Origin: Heterobilharzia americana
Taxonomy: Eukaryota > Platyhelminthes > Trematoda > Strigeidida > Schistosomatidae
Direction: 5' to 3'
Assembly (NCBI GenBank): GCA_944470555.2
Contig: OX104127.1
Span: 55,336,140-55,400,139 of the forward strand
DNA length: 64,000 bases
The notes under the pieces: generated by a model
Seen by the model: the letters and a program-made list of their open reading frames with translations, nothing else
Database searches by the model: none
Told to the model about the DNA's origin: nothing
Program-made: the position numbers and the translations under genes
Shown here: positions 32,540-46,249 of the stretch, piece after piece
Numbering within the stretch: the stretch's first letter is position 1
Layout: the number at the start of each line of letters is the position of its first letter

Positions 32540-33683
32540 ATGATCTCCACACTGGTTTCAGGTTAATGCAGGAAGGCCTATCTTGTTGTATTTCCGGTGC
32601 TGGGTGGCTTTGATGTCGTCATGTCTGCGTGTGGCACTACCTGTAGTTGAAACGATGCTGCCTTGCTGAGGTGGGTGTAGGTGAAAGAGGCTACTTCGTT
32701 TAAGTTTCTCCCACTGATGGTGATTGGTGCTTGTTGTTGTTGTTGGTGATGGCGTTCGTTGGGTATCTTCATCACCTCTGTCTTCTCTACATTCACTTGA
32801 AGTCCCATCTTCCTTGGCTGCCCTACCTCTTCTGTCAACTGGTTGGAGTTTGCCTGTAGATCTTCGAGTTCGTATGACATTAGACACAAGTCATGAGCAA
32901 AGTCCAAATCGTGTAGGGTCTTCTCATCGGTCCAGCCAGTGTATGCCCATCTTCTCGCTCCTCACTGTTTGCTGCATGATCCAGTCCACCACAATCAGGA
33001 AGATCAAGGGTGATAGTAGGCGGCAGCTTTGTTTTACTCCCTCCCGTCTTCACTTCAAAGGTATCAATGAGCTTCGCACTGTGAATTACTTGGCACGTGG
33101 CATCTTCACATAGTTGTTGAATGAGATTGATAGTGGTTTGTGGTATTCCGTAGTGTTGAAGCAACTGCCAAATTACTTCTCAGTCCACGCTGTCGAAGGC
33201 CTTTTCAAAGTCAATGAAGTTGAGGTAGAGAGTTGATTGTCATTCTGTACTCTGTTGTATGATGATGCGTAGTGTTGTATTGCAATTTGGTCCGCATATG
33301 ATTTGTACTTCCTGAATTCAGACGGCCGATTCGGTTGTAATATTGAGTCCAGCGCATTGTTTTGTCTCTCCAGGTTGATGCGGCCTAATACTTTGCTTGC
33401 TGTGGGTGGACAAGGACAGGAGCATCATTCTTCGCTAGTTCTTGCAAAGGCTTATGTCTCCCTTCTTTGGAAGTTTTACAAGACAGCCCTTCTTCCAATC
33501 AACCGGCATGTTCCTTCCTTCCTTCTAGACCTTCTGCAGTAGTGGTGTGAGCATGTCCGCTGTTGTCCCTGCGTCTGTTCGCAGTGTTTGTGGTGGGATT
33601 CTATGTGGTCCTGTTGCTTTCCCAAATTTCAGTAGCCTTGTGGCGTTCAGGACTTCGACTTTCGTTGGAGGCCTTATGAATGT

Positions 33684-34129
33684 CAACTGACTAAGATTTG
33701 GAAAAGACTGAAAAATAAATGAATCATCGATATTGAAGTGTGTAGAAAATAAAAACCTTCTAGATCAAATGATTCTCGTATCTATGAAGTATCGAAACTC
33801 CATAAACATGACATGCCGTTATGTTAAATAGCGAATATATCTAGCTCAGCTTGTGTCATTCACTTGCTAAATGGTTATCTCAACTTCTAGATCCCATCAA
33901 AAGTTTCTAACTACTTTTCGCTAGGTACATATAGTTTTTCGATTTAATGTATAGTTTATGACGTCAGAAATTTATTTTCTACGTCACTGGAACATTAAAA
34001 ATGTTGCATTTATTATCCATTTACCTAATGCTCAACTTATTCAAGTTTATCAACTCAAATTTTGGTACTGAAGTCTACATAACTACTAAATTCATACTCA
34101 AATAGAGTTGAAATTCATAATTCAAAGTT
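33684..34129. other. Unassigned AT-rich sequence
   Basis: No recognisable gene or repeat. Confidence 0.4.
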
Positions 34130-35150
34130 CCACTGGTCCCTCGTATCAGAGATATTTATGTCACATATTGAAAACTTAACAGAGGACCTACTTGAAGCAG
34201 TTCTTTAAACAGAAGATATGTCGATGACATCCTAATTATATGTGATGAATCAAAGCAGTCCTATTCAACCAGAAACTGACTAAATGAAACACAGAATGAA
34301 ATATCCTTCAAATGTATAGAAGACAAAGATGATTATTTGTCCTTCTTAGACATGCATACTAAGTGACAGCAGGATGGGTACATAAAACGATCTACATAGA
34401 GAAAAGTTACCTGAATAGGACAGTATGTGAATTATCATAGATTTTGCTCAGTTCAGTAGAACCAAACGTCAATTATTCAGAATTGAACGAATACGTACAG
34501 ATGATACTTTGAAAGATGAGACAACAACGTTGACTGTTAGATTGCTTGAAATTAACTATGCATCAAAAGTTATTAGTCAGTAAAAAGAAGGCTAGACAGC
34601 AGAAAATTTCTCTTTACTTTGTCCTGAAGAAAGACATCTTCATCTTGTTTTCATAAGAAAGTGACTGTCACGGTGAGATCCTTAGAAAAAGACCTAATAC
34701 CTTTATTAGAAGGACAAATTATTAGAAACTATAGAGCTTTTATACTATCCTAAACCCTTGCACCCTGTGAATAATAACGCTATATCCTATTCAGTCTGTC
34801 AATTTTAAGTAAATCTAATCATATATGCATAGGCAGGACTCACAGATTCATCCAAATAAAGGCTTCAGAGTGTATTCCTAAACGGCTTCTAAAGCAGATC
34901 GGATTACCTGAACCCATAAACTTTGGCAGCAGACATTCAAGTTCTTCAAGTGTGAACCATATCATTGGGATAGGTTACAGGATTGATATTTCCACATCCT
35001 ATAGACCTACTAACTAAACTTGCTGAGAATGTTTCCCCAAATTTGTTAAGGCAGTATCTGTTAAGAAGTTTAAAGGACAGTTATATGTTCAAGAACCAAT
35101 TATTATCAAATTAAGCCTTCCTTAAGGAATTTAGTTCTAAGACTGAAGTT
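34130..35150 (+). mobile_element. Penelope-like element remnant (family S-like)
   Basis: Starts with an EIFMSHIENL-like RT tract (34,150 onward), then RRYVDDILIICDE (about 34,212) with the catalytic residues kept. YLSFLDMHT follows at about 34,340. Past broken sequence comes a PLE endonuclease tail near 34,960-35,090 (IGIGYRIDIS, then VKKFKGQLYVQ). Many stops; the GIY-YIG core itself is not readable. Confidence 0.75.
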
Positions 35151-35515
35151 GATGTAGAATTATTTTTCACTCCATTGATTCCTACTGTTATTCTCGCCTT
35201 CAATTTAGCCTGCCTACTAGATCTTTTTTCATGTTCTCATCAGTTTGTCTCCTTATAACCTTTCAGATAGATATCTATGGCAAGCAAATACTCGGTCAGA
35301 TTGTTCGAAATGTACTAAGCAGTCACACTACACAAATAAGAAAAATTATACTTCCTTGTTGTTTTGTAGAATAATATGCGATTGGGGCTAACATTGAAAC
35401 TCAGTATTGGCTTTTATTTTTATCTAGAGCTGTTAGAGCAGTAGATCGTATGGATTGGTAACGTACGAAGGTCACTTAAAAAGATCTGTCACATCATTTC
35501 TTTAGGTGTGACATC
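35151..35515. other. Unassigned sequence
   Basis: Probably includes PLE 3' non-coding sequence at the left; nothing else recognised. Confidence 0.4.
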
Positions 35516-35525
35516 TTTAGCACCA

Positions 35526-36245
<720 letters not shown>

Positions 36246-36256
36246 CTTCAGCACCA

Positions 36257-37160
36257 CATATGACATTAATTGTCATTTTTATAATCACCTGACTAAAACC
36301 ATTTCTGCAGAATGAAATTTCAAGATTTTCTGAGAAGTTTTCAAGTTGACAAGCGACAGAAAGTCCTGTTTGACTCATTTTCCAAGCTCGTTGTTAATAG
36401 TAATCGAAACGTATCTGCTACCGCTGGGAGCTGATGTTATACTTGACATTAGAACCTACATCACCCAGTACTGTAATTAAAGATTTTGCCAATGAGCTAT
36501 TCAGGACGTGAGAGAACTCCTTAAGGACTGGGTTGTGCATATCGATTGGTCAATATAAATTTTCGTACGTTGTGACAATGATTTAAATATTTATGACAGC
36601 CTCTGAACCACCCTTCATTGTAACACGTAACCGGTATACAATTGATGAAGTGTAGCAAAAGTTTTAATGTAGTGTCCTGCTGAAATCAGAGGTCAAGGTT
36701 GAATCTTGATATTCAAATAAGGGTAAGAAGAGTGTCTAACGAATGTCTAACTATTTCGGAATATTTTATTTTCAAATAATGTTTAACCTAAAGTAACCAG
36801 AAAGGAAAAACACTGTACTAGTGCCAATATTCAGGTTTAAAATGTTTTATTCAATTAGTTTTCATTAAGCTTTTATCTTATCTAACTCTCAGTTAGCAAA
36901 ATTTCAATTTCATTGAACGTCTGTTGATAGAAATAAGCATTTTATTAAATGTTCACATAAGAATAAATTAATTTTCTCACTCGATTTCTAATCGACTTAA
37001 TTCGTCGTGTTTGTCTAAAACACGTGATAGAGTTGTAAACGCAGAAATAATTTGAGCCTATTTCAGAGCTTGTATATAATAACTTGATGTGTGTTCTTCT
37101 GAATGAATGATTATTCTACATTGTCAAATTATTGAACAAAGATGATATACAAGAGGTAAT
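36257..37160. other. Unassigned AT-rich sequence
   Basis: No recognisable gene or repeat. Confidence 0.4.
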
Positions 37161-37164
37161 TATC

Positions 37165-37345
37165 ATGCCTCATTGGCTAAGTGGATAATGTTCTGGCGTT
37201 TAAAACGAAGGGTAATGGGTTCAAGCCTTGATGAGAACAACATCACTCACTGGGGCGTATGTATATCCAGCTGACAAGTCACACATAGGACGAAACGCGT
37301 GTCCTGGATTCCTCTGTTAGTCACCAAGATCAAAAGATGATATCC
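37165..37345 (+). mobile_element. Hammerhead SINE family II (Sm-alpha-like)
   Basis: tRNA-like head (A-box-like TTGGCTAAGTGGATAATG, B-box-like GGGTTCAAGCC), then a hammerhead segment and the tail CTGGATTCCTCTGTTAGTCACC. A solitary copy, not part of an inverted pair. Confidence 0.82.
37266..37308 (+). ncRNA. Hammerhead ribozyme segment (family II), core mutated
   Basis: Stem I TCCAG/CTGGA, core box CTGACAA, stem II GTC/GAC, GAAA, short stem III, GTC cleavage site (37,301-37,303). It closely follows the published Sm-alpha layout. G8 is A, so cleavage is not expected. Confidence 0.8.
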
Positions 37346-38032
37346 TTATGTAGTTTATTGTGTGCGTAAAGAGAATGAATTACAGATTGAGATTTGTACA
37401 CAGACATATGTGTTGATCGTTCCTTTCGTATGGATATTGGTTACGTCTGTATGTGGGGGTGTGGGTTGAGATCAGGTCAGATTACACTTCATTCCCTCAT
37501 TCCTATTTTGACATTTTCGATTCCACTTTAAGTGAAGAGATTTTGTTACCAGACCTTCTTTATATTTTCTAAAGCCTTTCTGAATAATTTCGTTATTATC
37601 AAAATTGACCCTTTGTAGCGTGTAAAGTGTTTTCAAGTTTTTTTCAGTTCCACTAGATATCTAGGAGTACGAGAGAAAACACTTCGGTGCTCATTTTTCC
37701 TAATTTTGATTTCATGAGAAATTTGTCCCATGTTTTTACTACATCGCAGTTTCAGCACTTTGTTTTCTAAAAACACAATTCAATTGTGAATCTAAAAGGA
37801 TTTTGTCCGTCAAATAAACTGTGGTGCTCTGCAATGAGCTTGATGTTCTGTAGAACACTCTGGTATTGTACTTATTGAGCACTCTCCCAATTTCATGCGA
37901 CGTATGCGATCTCTAAGGGATAACTATTGTTGAGGCCTATGATTTAGGAGTAGTTTTACGATCTAATTTAATGTTATCTTCTATTTCGCGAATGATTTTT
38001 ACCGGTTAATTATTCATTTCCAGTATATTGTT
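37346..38032. other. Unassigned AT-rich sequence
   Basis: No recognisable gene or repeat. Confidence 0.4.
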
Positions 38033-38786
38033 CATATCCCAACCAACAACACCACCGACAACAACAAACTCCAATCACCATCAACGGGAGAAACTTAAAG
38101 AAAGTAGTCTCTTTCACCTATCGAGAAAGCACTGCCTCAACTACAGGTGGCACAGACGAGGACGTCAAAGTCAGGATCGGGAAAGCAAGACAAGCGTTCA
38201 TTAGCCTGAAACCAGTGTCGACATCTTCTGCACTGCACTGCACTCAGCATGTAGAACAACATCCGGATTTTCAACACCAACGTCAACTCAGTGCATCTGT
38301 GTGATGGTTGAGAGAATTGACGTACCACAAAACGGAATTCCAACAAACTACAGATATTCATCAACAACTGCCACCTACGCTGCCTCACTCGTTACTGAAG
38401 CTCAGATGGCCAGAAACAATCAACAACAAGGAATTCACTCTGGCTGGCTGGCAACGAACCAATGAAGCAAGAACCTATCACTCAACAAATATTCACTGGA
38501 AGGAAGTGGAGATCGATTGGATTGGGCATACACTGAGAAGGTCGACTGGGGACATCACACACTAGGCCAGGTACTCGAGTGGAATCCAGATGGCGAGCGA
38601 CGAGTTGGTCATCCAAGGCGAGGTTGACATGGAGGAGATCGTGTGAGGAGGAGATGAGAGCTTGTGGGCTATCGTGGAGCCAGGTTAGAAAGACTGGAGA
38701 GAAGAGAGTTGAATGGAGACGTGCTACTGAAGCCATGTGTTCCATTAGGAACCCAAGGAACAAATAAATAATAAATAAAATAATAT
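38033..38786 (+). mobile_element. RTE-like (SR2-type) 3' part
   Basis: Runs from the Q-rich tract after the VEKTE-like block to an AAATAATAAATAA tail, with the C-terminal region (VSFTY..., KLQIFINNCHLR, GGDQMARNN-like) in decayed form. Close to the minus copy at 41,921-42,403, with which it forms an inverted pair around three PLE remnants. Confidence 0.82.
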
Positions 38787-38934
38787 TATGTGAACATGTG
38801 TTTGCCATCTGTGTATCTCCATCATATTTTAGAAGGAGGGTTAAATGTCCTAGCTGCTATTTGTTTCCAACTGCCCAAAAATGTGTCTGCCACCATTGGG
38901 GAACCTAACTATTAAATGAGGAAATCGTTGTCAG

Positions 38935-39465
38935 AATTAAATTATGATAGACTCCAACAGTTTGCAAGTTTAAACAGAAGATATGTTAACAAACGAAAGG
39001 AGATGCTATGGAATAACCAATATCTCCCAGTATTGGTAAATATATTTATGTTTACTTGGGAACGAATAGCTCTTAGGATATTCATTCTTGAACCTAAAAT
39101 ATAGTAGAGATATGAACATGACACATTTACGGCTGTGAATTCAGTAGCGGATAAAATCACGTTCACTTATGAATCAGTGAATGATGAGGGAGAAGTGACT
39201 GTGTTGGGTTATAGAATAAAAAGGACACATCATCGGAGCTTAGACATTAGTGTCTGCCGAAAACCTATATGTTTGAATCAATCTTAATGTTACCGATAGT
39301 CTCTTTCTATATCAGTCAAACCAAGTGTAGTGAAATGTTTAAATAACAGAGCAGTAAAACAGTAAACTTACGACACGAAATAAAACATCTGAAAGTACTC
39401 TGAATGCATAATAATTTTCCCAGTGAGGCTCAGAAATATGTAATACTCCAACAAAAGTGACAAAT
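38935..39465 (+). mobile_element. Penelope-like element (family P), strongly decayed RT piece
   Basis: Aligns with the family P RT from about GVAMGSP to the YRKPTHS tract. The blocks remain as LWNNQYLPVLVNIFMFTWERIALR and FTYESVNDEGEVTVL. The catalytic YVDD reads YEHD and stops are frequent. A second family P copy follows directly. Confidence 0.72.
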
Positions 39466-39574
39466 ATATCCGAACAGGACAATATGTAGAGATCAAGAAA
39501 CTTTTAGACATGGTCATGAATAAAATTTAGAAATCTACACCCGATATGATACGTCGACTAAAGCCATCTCAAAG

Positions 39575-41190
39575 TGAGTCTAAGCGCTTTAATTTAATGC
39601 CTAAAATTAATAATCCTGGCAAAATGTATGGCACTACTAAGGTTCATAAACCAGGTTATCACATCAAACCCATATGAACTACCAAAGTACTTAGCATTGA
39701 TATTGTGTCCTATTAGGGTCCGTTCAAATCCCAGACCAGCAAACTCTTACGATTTAAAACTAAGACTTAATGACCTACATATAGAAGAGGATGAAAAAAT
39801 GGTTAGCTTTAATATAACAAGTCTTTATAGTAAAATACCAATCAATATGGCACTGGAGGCAGTCACAAATCAACAAAATATTGACTCAGAACTTACTCAC
39901 AGAACTAAGATATCAATTGACCAGATCATATTAGGCATACAGTTATGCCTGACCTCCACACACTTCAAGTTTCACGACAAAATATACGGACAAACAGAAG
40001 GAGTAGCAATGGGATCACCAATATCCTCAATCGTAGCAGATATATTTATGGATAGTTGGGAAAACATGGATTCACAAACTTTTAGTCCTGCACCAAAAAT
40101 ATGTGGATGACACATTTACTGTGTTGAAATCGAAACATGTCGACACTGTCGTCACACACATAAATGCAGTGGTAGACGCAATCCAATTCAACTACGAGGT
40201 AGAAAATGAACAAGGAGAATAGCTTATGTTGGATTGCAAGATAAAACAATGGACAAACGTCTACAGAAAACCAAGACATTCTAACAGGCATCTAGACTTC
40301 AAATCATCCCATCCAATGTCAGTCAGTGAAGGCGGCTTTAGTCAAATGTCTAGCTGATAGGGCTAGAAAACTCACCAGTCATTGTAGGGACCTACACAAG
40401 GAGTTGAAGCACGTAAAAGAAGCACTAATAGTTGATAATTATCCTCTACCGTTTGTTAAGAAATTCGCACGAACACACAAAATACCAAATAGTAAGGACA
40501 ACACAAGCAGAAAGCAGTTCACAGTTTCTATTGTGTTACACTATCATTAAGCTACATCAGAAATGTTATGTAGGATCCTCAACAAAACTGGAATTAGGGT
40601 GGCATTTAAACCAACAAACTCACTCAGAGATAAGCTTTGTCGGCTAGCCTAAAGATTCGATAGAACCAATTAAGCGAAATAATCTGATCTAGCAAATCGC
40701 ATATAATGACTGTGAGGTCAAGTACATAGGTCGAACTAGCCGGTCAGGGCCAGTTAGAGTAGCAGAAAGAACAGGAATTTAGCTAAATATAGAATGACAG
40801 ACCCGAATAAGATCAGCAATGTAGGAAAACACTCTGCTATTGCAATGCACGCATTAACACACAACCATACAATAGGGTGGGTGAGATAAAGCCACTGTAC
40901 TTCAGTCAAATATAATTAGGTGGAGTGTGTGTGTGTGATTGGTGAATCTTTGTTCATCGAATCAACACCCAACATATGTGGAATAGAAATGACGCCACAT
41001 GTATACCAGAGATATGGAAGATTTTACTACCACAAAAACAAATCATATGAGGTGACAGGATTGTAAACTTCAGATGTCGAATGTAGTGTCATTACATTGA
41101 CATGATTATGAACAATAATTTCTGCTGGAAACGTAATGAAGTAAATAATACTGTATCATACTGTGTGTTATAAATCAAACAAATAAATTT
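39575..41190 (+). mobile_element. Penelope-like element (family P), 1.6-kb broken copy
   Basis: Begins upstream of the preserved part of the copy at 23,296, with a MYGTTKVHKPGYHIKPI tract typical of PLE RT. An open stretch 39,628-40,110 covers RT up to GVAMGSPISSIVADIFMDSW. A 13-base deletion then removes the WWR-type residues before YVDDTF (about 40,103). The remaining RT, linker and GIY-YIG block (DCEVKYIGRTSRSG, about 40,710) are split by several frameshifts and stops. The 3' end matches the family up to about 41,190. Confidence 0.85.
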
Positions 41191-41269
41191 AGTGTGGGGT
41201 GTAATAAACTATGAGAGCGGTACAAAGATAATATACATATGAATAATGGTGATTCTGAGAGATGAGAAT

Positions 41270-41765
41270 TCAAAACCTCCACAATATCAGGGTATACGGA
41301 AAGTACCTTGAAAAGTTTACGCAGGACTATCAACAGAGGGTCAAAGTGACGTGTACACCTGTGAACTCACTGAGAAATAATCTTTTTAGGTTGACAGATT
41401 CTATGGAACCACATTGGATTAAGATAGTTTAGCTGATTGAACTCCATGCAGTGATTATGAATTTAAGGATATAAATTAAACCTTATCAATAGTATATTAG
41501 AGAGCAAATTCATGACCAGTTTTAGGATAATGAACCCTAGTAAATTGATAAATGTAAAAATAAAGGTCAACCACTGGTGGTAACGCACAGTAGGATAGGA
41601 TAGAATGACAGTCCTAAAAGCTAACTCATCACAGTGGAGACAGAGATTGATCAATGAAGCATCGTTTATCGGGACAATATAGAATACGGACAACAGGGAC
41701 GATATAACACCTGTTCGAGATGTTTGGAAAATTTTGCATACTTGTTTGACAAAAGCTGAAGAAGT
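41270..41765 (+). mobile_element. Penelope-like element, decayed endonuclease piece
   Basis: Readable blocks in order: TPVNSLRNNLFRLTD (as in the linker before the endonuclease of family P), a lost GIY-YIG core, then SQWRQRLINEASFI and DITPVRDVWKIL from the C-terminal tail. More divergent than the other family P copies. Confidence 0.65.
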
Positions 41766-41920
41766 ATCACAACTTTAATGGTCAGGTTGTAAAATCTTCC
41801 ATCAGTACTGAATATGCTTTAATTTTTGAGGGAAGCAGGTATTATAGACAAGAACCCCTGATTTTATTCAATTAGGAATGAGTAGCATTTTCCATTGGGT
41901 GCTAAGATTTAGTAATAACT

Positions 41921-42403
41921 ACATTATTATTATTATTATTATTTTATTATTTATCACTTGGGTTCCTAATGAAACACATGGCTTCAGTAGCACGTCTCTA
42001 TTCCACTCTCTTCCGCCAATCTGTTGAACCTGGCTCCATGATAGCCCACAAGCTCTCATTTCCTTCTCGCACGATCTCCTCCATGTCAACCTCGCCTTGG
42101 ATGACCAACTCGTCGCTCACCATCTGGGTTCCACTCGAGGGCCTGGCCTAGTGTGTGATGTCCCCAGTCGACCTTCTCAGTGTGTGCCCAATCCAATCCA
42201 TCTCCACTTCCTTCCAGTGAATATTTGTTGAGTGATAGGTTCTTGACTTGACTTGACGTTGGTGTTGAAAATCCGGATGTTGTTCTACATGCTGAGTGCA
42301 GTGCAGTGCAGAAGATGTCGACACTGGTTTCAGGCTAATGAACGCCTGTCTTGCTTTTCCGATCCTGATTTTGACATCCTCGTCTGTGCCGCCTGTAGTT
42401 GAA
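41921..42403 (-). mobile_element. RTE-like (SR2-type) 3' part with internal deletion
   Basis: Minus strand: (ATT)n tail at about 41,921-41,950, 3' UTR and C-terminal coding end. At about 42,243 some 200 bases present in other copies (CCAG region to the KLQTFIN tract) are missing. Upstream it ends at about 42,403. Confidence 0.82.
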
Positions 42404-43527
42404 ACATAATAAGATATGACAAAGGGACGGCTCTAAAAATTATCTTATCAGGATGGAGGTAGAAATTGATCAGTCAAAGTGTTTTATTGTGTGAAATATT
42501 CAGAAAATAAATAATATTTGAACCATATTCCACCAAATGCCTAGGTTAATGACTTTATTAACGTGCAAAACATGGTTTGCTTTTATTTCCATTGTTCACT
42601 GCAGGTATGATGCTGAAGTCGATACAAAGAATTTTGTTTTGGTAGTCAAACTTGTATGGAGTAAACTTTCTGATAGAGTGATTTATGTCCACTTAAAGAG
42701 TATCTTGTGACCAATATTGTAAGTCTTTCAGTAACTTATCAAACTTCCTTGTCATGATGGTATGGTTATAGAGGATTACAGAGACGATTCATTACTCCTA
42801 TCTATTGGGTATTCTGTTCCAAGAAAAAAGAATGTGCATCACTCTAGTATGCTGTAAGGTGGGGGAGGGGGGGGAGAGCGGGTCAGTATGATTTTAAGAT
42901 GAAGGCTTAATTCACTTGCTGAAAAGAGGTGGTATGCAGCCAAACTTATAATTCTGGAGAAAATGAAAGTCGTACTGCTGCAGCAACCTCGTCACTATCG
43001 CACATCTCGTTGCCGACAACAACTTATATATGTATGCATTGACATAAATGTTGAGAGGATTATTCCAACTATGAAAGTCGAGGATGGTGGAACATATGCA
43101 CGAGTGTCTGCCAAAACAAATACATTCAATTAGTTCAATAAATACAGAGGCGAAAAGATATCAATGTCCACAGATAAACACATGATACGAAGAGGTCACA
43201 GGTCATAGGAATGAACACAAACAGGTCTTAGAAATTAGGTACGCGCACTTCAGTGTCCTTGAGCCATTATTAGTAATTTTTAACTCATTTTAATACCAAC
43301 AGCAGTATGTCAGTGGATTAATTTACCTTCTCACTCTTTAATTTCAGAACGCTTTATTATTCTAATTTGTTTACCTTACCCTATTCTATTTTCATCGTTC
43401 ATATATAAATGCCTTGACAATTAAATTTCTGATCAAATTGTCGGTAATATATTGCGTAAATACATTACATTTCTAAAATTACTTCTGTTTCCTTATTCTA
43501 TCATACAAATTCATAAAATCGACTAAT
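42404..43527. other. Unassigned sequence with a G-rich tract
   Basis: No gene recognised. Bases 42,859-42,884 are G-rich (runs of 5, 8 and 3 G), fitting a possible G-quadruplex on the plus strand. Confidence 0.4.
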
Positions 43528-43529
43528 TT

Positions 43530-43985
43530 TGGGTTGGAGTTCATCATAGACTGACATCAGTTGGGGGATATTGGAAACCTAGGAGCACTCGATAGCTGTT
43601 TCGTCCCAGTATGGAACGCCTCAACCGTGCGCACCCATGACCCCATCCTCCAGGGATTGAACCCAGGACCTTCAGGTTCCGTTGCCAGCGCTTAACTATT
43701 GAGCCACTGCGTCGGAATCTATAAATGATCCATATTTCCTAGTTTTGTCAGTTCATAATATAGCACGACCTACATCCAGTGTCATCATTGAGTAGCCGTC
43801 CTCATATTTGACTTGGTTGACTACTTTCCACCAGGGGTTATGGGTGCGCACGGCTGAGTTCCATACTAGGACGAAACAACTGTCTATGGCTTACAGGTTT
43901 CTAATGTTCCTTCAACTGATGTCATTTCATGATGAATTTCAACCTAAAATCAATTAATAAACCTCCACAAACCTTCAGATAGAAA
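43530..43985. mobile_element. Hammerhead SINE family I, head-to-head pair
   Basis: Minus unit about 43,530-43,830 (tail, ribozyme remnant with GGGACGAAAC, B box, A box, leader). Plus 3' half about 43,833-43,985 (GCGCACGG-CTGAG..., GGACGAAAC, tail CTGATGTCA...AAAATCAATTAATAAACC). Same layout as 52,420-52,981. Neither ribozyme core is intact. Confidence 0.75.
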
Positions 43986-44764
43986 TAGATTAATTGTTTT
44001 AAATTACAAGAGAAGCATCGATATCATAAATTAGTAATCATCCAATGTAGACAACAACAGAACTTGTGAAGTGTGGTAGCATGGGGTTATGTATTTGACT
44101 TGTTTGTTTGACATATCATACAGTGGTACAGTACTATTTACTGGTACCTTGGTACCGTTGAAACTATTCAGTAGATAATACTTCAGTACTTACATTGATT
44201 GGTCACTGGAGGGTAGTTAACTTCGTATTTTCTAGTCCCAAGTGCTGGGTAAATTCTACCGATCATACTCTGTAAAATGGCCATTAGACTCATCTTGATG
44301 TAGTGAGATGAATTAATGTAGGAGTAAAATTTGGGCAGTGTGGTCGATTGTAATTCCATTTTAGTATCACACGTAATGATAAAACAGTATCATTTTACTG
44401 GATAAAATTTCGGACATAATTTATTATCCATATTCATATCAGGTAACTCCGCAACTTTGAGACGGAGTTTATATATTCTCAATTTTATCTTATTCTTTGT
44501 GACGACAAGGATAGCAGAATTTTCCATATATCTGGGACAGGTGTAGAATCATTTCGATTGCCGCATGTATTTGGTGTTGATTTGATAAACAAAAATTCGG
44601 TTATTAATCTCCCCCTCCACCCAAATAAGTTAGTTTTTAATACTGTCACTGTATCCCACACCATTGTGTGATTGCGTGTAATTGAGTGAGTTTGTTGATT
44701 AAAATGCCACTTTAATAACAGCCTTATTAAGATGAAACGGTTTTACTGAATGAGATGAATGTTA
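43986..44764. other. Unassigned AT-rich sequence
   Basis: No recognisable gene or repeat. Confidence 0.4.
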
Positions 44765-45225
44765 TTTGGTTGTAGACGATCGACAAAAAGCCCTACTCGA
44801 CCTTCTTTTCTTGCATGTTGGCACTTGACGGCAGAACGTACCTGCAACCTCTAGGGAACTGACGTCGCGCCTGAGATTCGAACACGCACGAATCACTGTT
44901 GCACTTAGCGATGTTACTAATTGGCTGTTAGGGCAGCATTGCAAAATGATCGATAGAATTCGGTCAGCACATAGGACTAGATAACATGAAGTTGACTACT
45001 TTCCAGTGACAAAACACTGGATGTAAGCCAGTCATGCAAGAGGTCAATCATAGGCTGAATAGCTCAGTGGTAACGTCTTCAACTGTTGCAGTGGGTGGTA
45101 CATCAAGTGGGACATCTATTCCGTCGAGGTTGCAGATACGTCCCGTTGACGAGTGCCAACACACACTAAAATCTGTGTGGAGTAGGGCGACCCTTCAATT
45201 ACCTCTATCCCACTAACATACTGCA
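44765..45225. mobile_element. tRNA-like SINE family III, inverted pair
   Basis: Minus copy about 44,765-44,945 and plus copy about 45,045-45,225. They share GAGGTTGCAGnTACGT, GnCnAGTGCCAACA and the end GTnGAGTAGGGC. The plus copy has an A-box-like TAGCTCAGTGGTAACG; the minus copy a B-box-like GTGTTCGAATCTC. No hammerhead segment is present. Tails face outward, as in family I pairs. Confidence 0.62.
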
Positions 45226-46245
45226 ATACTGAAGGATATCTCGATTAACCCCCTAATTGATGAAATAAAATGGGATATAACTTGCACAGTTTTATACTTA
45301 TTGGTTGAATAACTGTGCTGTCAACATAAGAGAGCAATGAAAGTAATAATTCCTAACCGTAGCTTTACACTGAAATGAAATAGAATAAAAGTACAGTAGT
45401 AATGCTGGCTGGTGACAGAGGTTGGATGATAAAAAAAGGAACTATGTAAGATTTTCAGATTGTTCATAGACTGCATACAGATCACAGAGGAGTGGGAAAA
45501 TGGCAGAGCTAATGAAAAACAAAGTATTAGGTTAGATGAATGAGCCAAGTTAATTGCGGTAAAATGAGTATGTTCTTGTTAAAAGTTGTAATTATTTGAA
45601 AGACTATGTGACATAACACTGGAAACTATACACTGTAAAAATGGTGATAATTAAACAGTTAAAAGATTATTTTAACGAAGGCGAAATGTAGAAAACACGA
45701 AATAAAAAAGGAAGTTAAGGCTGAGGTAAGGAAAAAGACCATACATACTTCTGTTGTACACAAATATCAGGCTTCGATTCATTAGTAACAAAGGATTCTG
45801 TTGTTTTGAGAGGTAGAAGGTGAAACATCTAAGCGACTTTCATAAGAAAAGCTTAAAATCATTTTGAGGTAAATTGAACAGTTGGGATCAAACAAATGTT
45901 TATAGAAAACATATCCAATACGGTTCCTTTTCTTGGTGTAGAACTGTGTCGGAAGAGACTCTTGTGTACATATTGGCAGTCATTTCTGTTTACAGCTGAT
46001 GTATCTTTTTTCATAGTAGAAGGTGAAATGTTAGATCCACTTAAAGGTGGCCAGATATAAACAAAGTCTGTTTAGAAACTGAGTTGTTAACTGGTTCCAT
46101 ATGGTGTTCTTACTATTTTCATCACTAAGTTGGCTGAAGTAGCCATTTTCAGCAGCCGTACTTCTTAAGAAAACAACTTCAACTTCAATGCAGTCTGTGC
46201 TACAAATATTTCCACCATCATCTACACTCAGCTGTCAAGGTTAGT
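45226..46245. other. Unassigned AT-rich sequence
   Basis: No recognisable gene or repeat. Confidence 0.4.
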
Positions 46246-46249
46246 ACTC

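Larger units (their letters stand above)
32055..33683 (-). mobile_element. RTE-like (SR2-type) RT remnant with (CCAG)19
   Basis: Minus strand, truncated at both ends; the last ~200 bases and the AAT tail are missing. It covers the RT from the GKAAGP-like region (near 33,650) to the C-terminal region. The catalytic box reads FAHD, shared with the copy at 5,225-6,165. It carries a GTT run (polyQ on the coding strand), a GCAGT repeat (32,492-32,539) and (CCAG)19 (32,204-32,279). The WLAGWLAG-type open frames are translations of the last repeat. Confidence 0.85.
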
